Of a stretch of 64,000 bases of DNA, positions 10,630 through 23,400 are shown piece after piece. The position numbers and the translations under genes are program-made. The DNA lies in NCBI GenBank assembly GCA_030386875.1, contig CM059575.1:19802293-19866292 (forward strand), in the 5' to 3' direction. The notes beneath the pieces are model-generated. The model was given only the letters and a program-made list of their open reading frames with translations. It was not told the DNA's origin and did no database searches. Each line of letters starts with the position of its first letter. Position 1 is the first letter of the stretch. The DNA is from Morinoia aosen (lineage: Eukaryota; Arthropoda; Malacostraca; Amphipoda; Talitridae).

Positions 10630-13600
10630 ATTTCCTCGTACAAACTACGTTCTTATGCTCGTCTGTTGACCTTGTCACCACAGCTCCGCTAATAACTAAA
10701 TGTAACTCATGATATACGCTTCAATTGGTGATGTTATTTAACGCACCTGATATTTTCGAGCTCACTTTTGCCATTTATCCTCAACAAAGTTTGTTTTTGT
10801 AGTTTGTACCTGCTATCGCCGTTGACCTTGTGAGCGAGAGACGGTGTTTTTGTGTCTTGTCTTCTAACTCGGAGCTGCTGGCATTTTTTCAGCTAAAATT
10901 ATCGAATTTTGCCGTTGTACACAGGTGGATTAATGGCTAAATTAATTTCCTTGAACACAGGTGGATTAATAGTAAGAAATTAAAATCATTTATACTTCAA
11001 TTTCTACTTTTTTGTGAAAGTGGTATATTTTACATAAACCGTGTATCTAACCAAAAATAATTTTTGCATCAGCTTTCTTATTATTTTTAGGATTCCTTGT
11101 CAGAAGATGCGTGCTGTTTCATGATGCTGTGTGGCGTACAGTTCCCAATTTTATTTTAATAAGGCCAAATTTGACAATATTGGATAAAAATGTAGCCAAT
11201 CTGACAAGCCTGTTTACACTCCAGTGCCAGGGGGAGAGGGACAGCGTTATCGAGGTATAAACTTGTACTTTATTGCGCCACAAAACAGATAACAGGTTAA
11301 CATAGTTATAAAAACTACACATTACGTTTCTTTCTGAGTAAATCTGCTCGTATCAGAGTCTTTTCTGAAAGCATTGCTCCGAAATTTAAGAGGTATTTTT
11401 TCCAAACAATGGATCAACATTTTTCAGTTTTCTTGCACATTTGGAGCATTTTTACGCTGGCGCTGTGGAATTGAATGTGCTTTGTACAGTGCATCCCCTG
11501 AGCGAAGGCCCGCTGAAGCGAATTCTCTGTTAATTGCAACGAGAGACTCGTCCCTGCTCGATCGTTTCATCAGTATAACTCGAGCAGGATGCAATTATGT
11601 GCTCTCTGATTTGAAGGCTTTCCCTCGGTCGTCCTTTGTCTGTCTCGCACCTCATTAGCGTCCCCAGGTCCACTCTGTAAAATGGCGCTCACTATTTGCA
11701 TCATCAAGTTCCCACTACAGAATGATGCTCCTCACTTGTGTATCTAACATCCTACTGCAAAATGGCGCGCTCGGCTCTCAATAGCAAAATGAAGTTCTTT
11801 ATCAGTGTTCCTTACTCATAATAGCAAAATGACGCTCCTCATAGGAGTCCCTAGCTCCCTATTGCAAAATCAATAATTCTTGCAGCATGGATCTAGCCGC
11901 TGCATCAGTCTTATAGTTAACACATAATTCTAATTGTTGCAAGAGTATAGATGTAGATGTTGGTAGAATGAGTAATACGAGTACATGTTGCATGAGCCAA
12001 GCTGCTTGTTCTAATTTAACACGAGTCAAATTTTTGCGCGAGTCCATGCACTCGTTGATGCTCGTTGCATAAGTCTAATTCATTTTTTTGACTGCCTGTG
12101 GATACTAGTTTTTTTCTGTGGCATGGATTAGGCTAAAGTACCGTGCACCGACCATAACTCGAGTTTCAGTTTTAGTTTTTCAATTTTCTGCTCTTCCCTT
12201 TTTTATGTTATAAATGGGCTTACGCAGTCAGTTTTTGGAAGCTGTGAGAAGCTGTGCCAAAAGATCGGGCAGAGCAACAATACAGAATAAAGATCAATTT
12301 GCCCACTGTGTAGTGCTCATTGACCAAAGAAATAAAAAAAGGAACGGTATATTTTCATGCTGTTGACATACAATTTCAACACATTGGTTTTCGTGAATTT
12401 CTTAATAAAATGGGTTTTGTATTCAATTGGTGGACAAACCACAATAAATATTTTAATATCTAAAGCAGTGGTTGAAAAGAAATAAAGAAGCCTGAGGAAG
12501 GCTATTGAGAACTAAAATATTAGCTCAAAGCCTATATAATAATGTCTCATATTCTATACAAGATTTGATATATGAACTTTCCAATAAAAATACAGTCATG
12601 TTTAATTTACACATAGAAATTCAGTAATAATAGTGAATTATACCATTTGCTAACACTTTTTGGAATTTCCACGTACTCAAGCAAACAAAAATTGTACCCT
12701 ATTAGTACGCTGCAAGCTATTAGCGCAGAATTTGGTTTCTTTGTGACTTTTTGCGACCCACGCTATATATAATGCCTGGAATGACATCATCTGCTTCGCT
12801 ACAGCAGGTGTACGTTGGAGTGAGGCACGTGATGCGCGTTCTTACCGCTGGAGTGTTTGCTGGACCCACTTCAATGTCAAGTGGTGTAATATCTCCATGC
12901 AGAACTTGCGTCCACTATCTCAGCAAGTGAACAAAATCTAATGCTAATGAGGTTTTCAGGGGAGTCTGCATATATGAATTTTGTGTGGAACAGTACTTGA
13001 ATCATACCAATACTGACTTCCCGATTGGTGATATTGATGTCTCTAAGTACTCAGCCATTGAGACTTTGATTAAGCTCTTAACGTCAATTGAATGAGTATT
13101 GTGGTAGGGCAGTAAAAAAAAAACAGCAAGTGAACCCAAATTTTTGGGCCGTATACATGCACAAGGCTGTGGAAAGACGTCTCGTGCTAATCATATAGAA
13201 AGTTATTGATTTAAATTACTTCCCTAATTGTCAGAAAAACATATTTAATACTATTGAAACTTTACTGATGCTTCAAGAAATATGATTTTAGTTATTAGCT
13301 TTACACAGGTTTTGGAGACACAAAAGTAGCTTGAAAAGATCAATAGTACCGCAGTATTCACTTTCATCAATTTCAGGTGCGCTTTTTAAATGTTGAAAAC
13401 ATTTCACATGTCCAATCACTGCTGTTACGCCCGAAATAGCACTCGTAAAGGCCAATGCTCATATGGTTCATTTTACGCCATTTTTTAAAAGCAAATGCTC
13501 GCGAAGAAAATTTCCAGTATATGTGATTCTACTGCTTGAGTCAAGAAATTGATTTTAGTTACTTAGTTTAAAGATAGAATGAGCATCTGCAAACAAAAAT

Positions 13601-14323
13601 AGTATAATGTATAATTTCATTTATAACTGAGCAGCTTTAACATGACAAATGGTGTAATTTCAGCGGATAAAAAACTATTTCAACGTTAGTAAAATTGTAT
13701 AGAGCGCTGAAAAATCTGTGGGTTGAACGTTGCTGTATGAATTGATGATAGTGTACACGCAAGTAGTAAGTACGTTTCTCAATTTTTGTTCGTGCTCCCC
13801 TGAGAGGACCTTGTTTTAACATGCTTGTTACTTGTAGGGATGCAACCATATCCTCTTGAAAAGTGATGCATAAGACTACTCAGATTCATTTATTTTCGGG
13901 TGAACTTCTAGGCACATCGTCATAAATGAGCCAAGTGCAGTTTCTAAGATGCGTCACTCCGAAATAATAAAACACCATGTAGAAGAGAATTAAGGAAAAG
14001 TTTCTTTGTATTCTTAATGTATCCTGATCTTAATGTATTCTTTACCAGAAACTCACTTTGATATTTTTAAATATTTCACTTCCGAGAAGAATATATGATA
14101 AAAAACAGCAGTGTTAATTAAATAAATAAAACAATTAATCAACATCAACGTTCGGTATGCGCCGTACATCACACACACTGCTGCCGAATAACGATGCCAT
14201 TCATGATACACTTGTGTGCTTCTGTGGGCAATCTTATCATCTGACCAGTCTGACTCTGGCGTTGATCCAAAGTGTACATACGTAAATATCTCTGCTATTT
14301 TTCTATATTTTTTGATTTTCCAG
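10630..14323. other. Upstream region of ClC-c, no gene recognised
   Basis: AT-rich. A weak repeat with AAAATGGCGC/CAAAATGACGC motifs occurs at 11675-11875. The untranslated first exon and promoter of ClC-c may lie here or further upstream, but I could not identify them. Confidence 0.4.
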
Positions 14324-14462
14324 GCAAAAATTCTATTTTGATTATCGCACTTGTTTAGACTACTTACAATGAAGAGATTGAAGAATGATCTTGTTGTAAA
14401 TGTGCACGTAGATGACACGGAGGAAGAAGCGTTGATTGGTTCACATGAACTTCAGTGGGAAG
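14324..14462 (+). CDS. ClC-c: ClC-c exon 1 (5'UTR end plus first coding exon)
   Basis: A pyrimidine-rich acceptor ending TTTTCCAG at 14323 and a GAAG/GTAACT donor at 14463 bound this exon. In the reading frame a TGA at 14339 is followed by ATG at 14369 with A at -3, so translation probably starts there. It encodes 31 residues plus one base. The phase fits exon 2 at 22624, the split codon becoming Asp. The peptide is acidic and contains EEEALI, which fits the [DE]xxxL[LI] sorting signal; ClC-3 has similar dileucine signals in its N-terminus. The acceptor implies at least one untranslated exon further upstream, which I could not locate. Assignment to this gene rests on phase and motif, not on clear homology. 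Confidence 0.6.
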
Positions 14463-17400
14463 GTAACTTTCATAGAAACGTTTTTTCCGTATGTGACTTG
14501 CGCATCTGCTGTCAAGATGAGCAATGGACCTTATGTTGATGATTCACGTAAACATGTTATGTTCCAATGTTGTTTAAATATATGTTAGAATGAATAATTG
14601 CATAATATTATTCCATTAACGATAAAGGAAGAAAAAAATAAAAAATATATATCGCTAAAAAATTAATTTCTTAACATTGGATGAATTACTCCATGCAACA
14701 AACTGTAGTAAATTTTATGAGACTATAGTTGACGAGGCCACATTTCCGCGAAGGTTGCGGACGTATGTCGTTCATGTATTTTTAGGGTAAAGCAGGTCTA
14801 CGCTGCTAATGGTTCGTACCATGTGACGTTTACTGTTATATCGTTTAAAGATGTGTCATATTAATACTAAAGAAAGGAGTGTTTATGTAGCATATGTTTT
14901 AACACGTAAACTTTTATCGAATGGCACTGGTCTTGGACTACAACAATATGTTTTAGATTCCGATAAGTTGCATTCAATTTGTTAACTGTTTTTGTTATGT
15001 CAAAATATATAGTGATGCAACGATTTGGAAACAGCCTACGTAAAATGACATGTAAACAGTTTTTGTACGAATGATTTTTTCTTTCATTTATGAGAACTTG
15101 TTCGATTTGCACTTCTGCACCGTAATTCGAGAGCTAGGTCAGCTGAGCTGAGTAAGATTTTAGCACATTATACTCAGTCCATCATCTCAAAATTTTGGAA
15201 ACTTATAGTATTTAGTTTTTACTAAATTACTGGTCTAATTCATGAATATCATCTTTTTTATCTAGTATTTAAGCAGTTCTTAGGTGTTGATGCAGTTGAG
15301 GAATAATATGCACTTGATGTGTTGATGTTGAAGTGTAATGTAAGTTAGGCCTAACTAGAATGTAAAAAGTGTAAAATTCAGTTATTCAAGTATTGGCTTA
15401 TGGTTTTCTGAATGTGAAAAATAGCTATAAAAAAAACATGAATGAATATCTATGTGCTGAACCCTGATATGGTAGTCTTTCATTTTTGGCTTTCTGTGGT
15501 GTCTAAATTATAGCCTAGTTTTAATGTGAAATTTCTTTCACATGTGAATGTTCTGTTGTTAAATCACAATAGAGGTGCACACTTTAAGACGTTGCTTGAA
15601 GTTGATAAAAATTAGGGTCAATGTGAAGTTTAATACAATCACGGAAAATAATGTCAATGTGAAGTTTAATGCAATCACGGAAAATAATAATGCCGATCCC
15701 AGGAATCACTAAAGGAACACATTTCAGAACGTTTTACAATTTACATGAATGACATTCTGCTCGCTGATGCGTTATTTTAGAATAATTGAACTTTGAAGTT
15801 GGCCTTGGCGCCAAAGGAAGCGAGCGCGTGAAACGGAATTTAATTAATAACGGAAGCTATTACAAATGTAAAGAGGTTGGGTTGTGAGGGGGAGGCACAG
15901 TTCTCCTAGTGAAAATTATAAATAAAGCTTCTAACCCACCCATTAGGGTGACGACCGCAATCTTGTTTACATCGGGTCTAACATGGCGACCACCATGGGC
16001 GCTGCCATTTTGGACCCGATGTCAACAAGATTGCGGTCGTCACCCTAATGGATGGGTTAGAAGCTTTATTTATAATTTTCACTAGAAGAACTGTGCCTCC
16101 CCCTCACGACCCAACCTCTTTACGTTTGTAAAAGGGGGTTAGCTTCCGTTTAATTAAATTACGCTCGCTTCCTTTGGCGCAGGAAGGCCAACTTCAAAGT
16201 TCAATAATTCGAAAATAAAGCATCAGCGAGCAGAATGTCGTTCTTGTAAAAGGTTCTTAAATACGTTCCTTTAGTGATTGTTTGGAATATAATTATTAAT
16301 TTCTGTGATTGCATTAAACTTCACATTGACCAATAATAATTCCGATTCCAGGAATCACTAAAGGAACACATTTCAGAACGTTTTACATGAATGACAGTCT
16401 GCTCGCTGATGCATTATTTTCAAATTATTCAGCTTTGAAGTTATAGGTGAAATCGCTTTCCCGTGAAAAATGTGCAACACAGATTACGACCAGGTTGGGT
16501 CAGGAAAGGCAAAGTTTGAATCATGAGGTGATAAAGGTTTTGTCAGAACTTCGTAGATATAAAAGAATGATAGAAATTATTAATAAAATAACAAGAAATA
16601 TTGTTATCAGTTAATAACACAAAAAAGTTAACATACTATTTCTTGTACTTGGTGCTTTGGACGTTTTTTTCTTAGTCGTCATTATTACGTCATCACCTTT
16701 ACAGTCAGGTTATAGATGGTGCCACCCAGTACCGTCACCTTTACAGTCAGCTCATAGATGGCGCCACCCGGTATGGCTGCCGCCATCATGGAGCAGATGT
16801 AAACACATTTGTTAACATAACTTTAATGGGTTGCTTTAATCCTTTATTTATTTAGAATTTTCACTAGAAGAACTGTGGCTTCCCCTCACGACTCAACCTC
16901 TTTGCGTTTGTAATAGGAGGTTTGCTTCCGTTTTTAATTAAATTCTGCTCGGCGCGGTAGCTTCCTTTTGCACGCGAAAGCCTACTTCGAAGTTTAATAA
17001 TTCGGAAATAACGCATCAGCAAGCAGAATGTCAATCGTGTAAAACGTTTATAAATGGGTTCCTTCAGTGATTCTTTAGAATAAAATTATTATTTTCTGTG
17101 ATTGCATTAAACTTCACATTGACCAATATTAGCAGTTAGGTGAGAATTACGGTCATTATGTATTTTAATGCGCTCATGGAAATTTAAAATTCTGTTCCAA
17201 AGAATTACCAAAATAATACATTTTTAGGTTAGTATATATTTTAGGTGACTCACGAAATTTAAATTTCCGTTCCAAAAAATCAGTCAAGGAACCAATTTAA
17301 AAACTTTTACAAGAATGACATTCTGCTTGCTGGTGCGTTATTTTTAAGTTATTGAACTTTGAAGTTATAGGAACGGCGCTAATGGAATGACTTTCGTGTG

Positions 17401-20400
17401 CAAAAGGAGAGGGTGTTCCAATAATGCCAAGAGCAAGGTAAGGTTGTTTTCCCTATCTATGGCGTAATTTATTATTTGCCAACCCCACGAAGCCTGAGCC
17501 CACTTCTAGGATGTTTTAGTTAATAACATAATAAAAATGATCACCCAGAAATATTAGCAGGACTGGAATAGTGAAGACTTAAAAGACAGCGTCCCCCTTA
17601 CGGAACTTTTTCTTTATTATTGAACCTAGAGCAATTAAATTTGGTATACTGATAGGAAATGCAATTGGGAATCGATTATCTTCTTGAAAAAGTGCGATTT
17701 TCCTACAGAGAAAATGGGAAATCAAAGATAACATATTAAAGGGAGGGTTTCAAAATGCTCCTTGTCTGACAGTTTTTGAGATGCAGTAATGGTTTTGGTA
17801 TCGTTGGATGCGGAAAGATGTGGACATTCCAAATCGCTAAATGGTTTTCCCCAATTTTTTAGTTGAAAAAATTAGAGAACAAACTCTGTCATTGAAAGAA
17901 TTTGGATTTATGATGTCATAACTTTTGAATATTAATATATTGTGAAAAACCATTGGTAAATCTGAAGGATATGTCAGTTATCGATTTTGTAAATTTTGAT
18001 GCCTTAGCATAGTTAATTAGATCGAAATAAACAAGTTTTCTTTATCGACTTTCCGTCTCAAATGAGTATTTTATTAGATATAGCGGTAAATGACTTGCCG
18101 CAACTCCAGTGTTTGAAGCGGCAAGTTATTCAAGGAGCACGTCGGACAGCAACACTGCAATCCGCACTCGCTTCCAGCGCGATCGTCATCAGAGACGAAA
18201 CCAAACCTACCGCTATACCTCGTTAAATACTCATTTGACGAAAAAAGTGTATCGAAGAAAAGTTGTTTATTTCGATGTTATTACGATGATTCAAGTAACA
18301 AAAATTCGAAAATCGATGAGTAGCTGTTTATTCGAGCGCATTCGTCATCACAGACGAAACTAAACTTACCGCTATAAATCGTAAAATACTCATTTGAGAC
18401 AGAAAGTGCATAGAAGAAAACTTGTTTATTTTTATTCAATTAATTAGGTTCAGGCACCAAAAAGTGGAAAATCGACAACTGACATATCCTTCAGATTTAC
18501 CAAACCATTTAACAATTTGGAATGTCCACATCTTTTCAAATCCAATGATACCAGAATCATCACTGTATCTCAAAAACTGTAGGAGAAAAAGTATTTTAAA
18601 ACCCACAAGTCCATTGTTCACATTATAAGCAAAACAAAGAAACGTCAACTATTGCAATTTAAATTTTTTTTAATTTTTGGTCTAGGTTAGACCCCTAAAA
18701 TCATAAAGTAATAGAGAGACATAGGAGATGACATAGCAACATCAAGCTGCAAAGAAAGTGCCAAGGGGAAGGTGTAACATGATAAATACCCCTTCCCCCT
18801 CCCCTCTTCAAACCCCCGTAGCGGGCGAACGAGTGAACATACGAGTCCCATTTTTTTTACAGGATGTACCTGACCTTTTGCATTTCTTATTGCAGCAAAA
18901 ATCCCAGTTTCTCAAGACATCTTAAAACATTGGATTCCTATGGGGGATGCTGTCCTCAAATCGATATGCCGTTGACATCACTTTCAAGATGGCGGCCACC
19001 ATAGAACATTAGCAAAACCGGAGGAGTGAATACCGTAGATTAAGGAGATCATCCCGAGCCCTATTGGGCCCCACCGGCTCCCCCCACTGAAAATTTTTTT
19101 TTTGTTGAAAAAGGATCCTTAGGGGATGGGTTATTGTGCAATGAAATTTTATGGCCCTACCGAGACTAGAACCCCCCCCCAGGGGGGTGAAAAGGGGACC
19201 GAAAATGACGATTTTTAGGCCCAATTTTTTTTATGTTGAAAAAGGATCCTTAGGGGATGGGTTATTATGCCATGAAATTTTATGGCCCTACGGACACTAG
19301 AACCCTCCCCCAGGGGGGAGGCCCCAGGGGGGTGAAAAGGGGACCGAAAAGGACGATTTTGAGGGCAAATTTTTTACATTCAAAACGGGACTCGTCCTCG
19401 AGTTTTGATGCTAGAACAAATCCAAAGACAGTTTTAGATTCCTTGAAACATTTCTAACACACTCAAGTTCGGCTTTTTTCAAATTCAAATTTTTTCTATT
19501 CTTTCAAAAAATTTTGAAATTTAAAAAATCAGCAACAATTTTTTTAGGTTCAGAGCTATATATTTCTTCAAAGAATTCGAATTTGAAAAAAGCAAACCTG
19601 AGTTTGTTAGAAATGTTTCAAGGATTCTAAAACTGGTTTTGGTTTTGTTCTAGCATCAAAACTAGATGACGAGTCTCGTTTTGAAATATCCAAAAAAATA
19701 TACCAAAATACTCTTTTTTTTCATCAGAAAAATAAAAACTAAGGCATAAATCGAAAAAGTGACAGGAATAAAAAAGGTTTTCTTTCACGAAATACATATA
19801 CTGGCCAATTTTCAAACAAATCGGACAGAAAAAATTGATAGTCTCATCATGGTGATTACTGAAATAAAATGTATTATTTTATTTACTCATAACTACGATA
19901 TTTCATAGATCTTTACTTGAAATTCAAAAGGAAAATGATGCTCATTGTTCGTACATCGAAATAGATCATCGAAACTGCACTCGTGTACAAAAAATTTTTG
20001 TTATATTCAAATTCAATAGACATAGTTCGATTTTGGGCTGTAGTGAAAAATTTTCCTTTTTTACCATTCATAACGGAACTTGTCCTCGAGTTTTGATGCT
20101 AGGACAAATCCAAAGACAGTTTTAGAATCCTTGAAACAATTCTAACAAACTCAAGTTCGCTTTTTTCAAATTCGAATTCTTTGAAGAAATGTTTAGCTCT
20201 AAACCCAAAAAAATTGTTGCTGATTTTTGAAATTTCAAAAATTTTTGAAAAATAGAAAAAATTTGAATTTGCAAAAACCCGAACTTGAGTTCGTTAGAAA
20301 TGTTCCAAGGGTTCTAAAACTGTCTTTGTTTTTGTTCTAGCATCAAAACTGAAGGAGGAGTTCCAATCTGAAATATCAATAAAAAAATACAAAAAAAAAC

Positions 20401-23400
20401 ACATTTTTTGTAAAAAAAAAAATAAGGCCTAAATCGAAAAAATGACAGGAGTAAAAAAGGTTTACTTTCACAAAAGACATATACTGGCCAATTGTCAAAC
20501 GAATCGGACGAAAAAAGGTCTCAAACTGGGATGATCCCCTTGAAATATATTTTGAAAACCTAATATTTTTCAGTAATAACCTTTATTGCATTATTAACTA
20601 AAACATCCTAGAAGTGGGTTCAGGGTAATCAAATAATACATTACAAAGTACCCAGGCATACTTTAATGGATCAAGCGCGTAACAACTCCTATGGAACACG
20701 AAAATTTTAAGGTTGAATAACTAGAAAATAACAGATCAGCGAGCAAAATGTCATTCCTGTAAAACATTTTTAAATGGGTTCCTTTACTGATTCTTTGGAA
20801 CAGAAATTTAAATTTCCTTGAGGCACCTAAAATACATATTGATCCATTTATAAATGTTTTACAAATATGACTATCTGCTTGCTGATGCGTAATTTTCAAA
20901 TTATTCAACTTTAAAGTTATAGGAATGTCATATATAAAAGTGATGAAACGGACATGTAAATATGCTGCAATATGGTATTGACATAACGATGTATGAGGTT
21001 AGGTTAGGTAAGTTAGGTTAGTTGAATAAACTAACCTAGAATAACATAAATCAACCAAAAATAGCTTACCTTAACTTACCTAAACCGACGCTGTTTTATC
21101 TCCCGCCAAAAAGTGGGCGTGTCCCGCCAAAAAGGGGGGTGACCCAACAATTCGGTGACTAAGCAACCAACTACACAATGTTATTTCTAACTGAATGTAA
21201 TTATTGTTATATCTCAAAAATATCGCATCAGCGAGCAGAATTTCATTAATGAAAAACGTTTCTAAATGTTTTCCTTTAGTGACTCCTTGGAACAAAATTT
21301 TTAATTTCCGTGAGCCCATCAAAATACATAATGACCAGAATTACTGTTTAATAAAATATAGAGAGGCATCAGTTGTACTTGTAATGTTAATCTTTTCAGT
21401 GGCTGCCATGCATCAAATTTGGTGCATACTTCTTTTCTTTATTGGATAGTTGATGTTTTACTGGCAGAAAAATGTTGATAAGGAACTTTCAAGTGCTAAC
21501 TGTACTTAAACTTATATAACTGACCTAAGTAAATTTAAAATAACCCTTCCTAGCATAAAAGCCAGATTAATAGTGGCATTTTGCTGGTTAAAGTTTTGGT
21601 ACCAAATTAAAAAGGATTGTTGTATAAAATGTCCAACAAAGTGGCCTTTCTATTTTGAAATTATGATTGACTGCAATATTTGTTAGCAAATTGGTAATAA
21701 ACAATTATAAATCAGTTGTAAAATTATATTTTGACTCACACTGTATAGGAATAGATTGCAGTATAGTCATTCAAAGCAATACAAATCTAGATTATCAAAT
21801 TCTCCAAAGTTAACAAATTAGGACAGTTTTTTCCATTACCTAAATTTAAATGTATGGGTGTTGATCTACTGAAAGAAAGCAAATTTCAAGCATCACCAAA
21901 GTTCAAAGTTGCATCTCTACTGTAGTAATGCCTTTTTTTCTCATTAACAAAGAGCTCTCTAACTTTTGTCAGTTTTCTATTATTTAATTTTAAGCTTTTG
22001 TTCCCTGAGTGAACCAAATTTATGCATGAACTTGATTTCTCATGTGGGGAATATTTTTCAATTACTATTTTTTCCATTATTCTGCACTCCATCAATTTTT
22101 GCAAGGAGAGCAATATTTGTTCTTTTTGTTTAAAGTATAATATTGAATTTTAGTTCACTTTTTCTTGGTGATTTTCATTAAATTGTAAGCAATACTCATG
22201 ACTGAAGATCAATGTCAAAGCCTCAATATTGAAGCCTCATGACTGAAGATCAATATTGAAGCCTCATGACTGAAGATCAATATTGAAGGAGAGTATTTTG
22301 CTTCTTAAATTGCTGTATTTTGTTTCTTGATTGAAGTGCAATATTTTTCTCCTTTATTGAATTGCAATATTTTGCTTTTTGATGAAGTGCCGTATTTGGC
22401 TTCCTGATTGACATGCAGCATTTTTACTCTGGATTGTAGTGCCATATTCTACATCTTGAGTAACATGCATAAATTTTTCTTTAACATGTAAATTTTACCT
22501 CATATATTGAGGGGACTATTAAGTAGAATGTTGTGTGATATGTAATATTTATCTAAGTCAGATTCCTTTCTATGTGCTTTGTGTTAGTGTGCTTGACTCC
22601 TCTAAAGAAATCTCCTTTTCAAGATGGAGTGATGGAGACTAAACCTCTGACAGCGCATGACTCCCTCAACAACCCTCTGATGCGCCCCACCAGCTATCAA
22701 GCACTGCACCCTCCTTCTCAGGTAGCCCCTGGCACCTATAGCACTTGGGTCTCCTTCAGTGTGATTTTACTTGGTCACAGTTTAGTTCATAATTGTGAAA
22801 TCAGGGCTCAGAGTTCCTCCAATGAATGTTTCATTAGAAGATGCTCCTTCAGGAAAAGGGGGTCTCGGTAAGTTTAGTCACCCATTTGCAGTCCCACTGT
22901 ACAAAATTCTTCCTGCAATTTGCAGTTGCCCTTGTCACAATTCATCTTGCAATTCACAGTCCTGACTCACATAATTGTCTCCTGCTAATTATTTACACTT
23001 CTCACAATACACTACCTACTATCAATTATCCCTCTGGTCACAGTTTACAATTCTGCGCTTAAATGTCCCACTGATCTCACAGCATCATCCTGCTATTCAC
23101 ACTGCCATTTATCACTATTCACCATCGTGCAATTCACAGTCTATTGTGGTCAGGAAGTTGTTCTTTTTAATCTCTTTATCAAGTAGGCTCAACAACTGTA
23201 ATCGGCATTTTGCTGATGCACAGCCTTGAGTTGAAAGAAACAAGCCTGAGAATGTACTATTTGCTCTGCTACTGATGATCCTTTCTCATATATTATTTTA
23301 TTCTTCTTTGTTGCATACCTTTAGTTCTGGAAGTTTCCTCATCGTGCATTACACATGATTCTATCACATGTCCACTTTTTTATGCTTCTATCAGAAAGGG

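Noticed and set aside
14053..14418. 121-codon minus-strand frame
   Set aside because: Overlaps the likely ClC-c exon 1 on the opposite strand; no domain or splice support.
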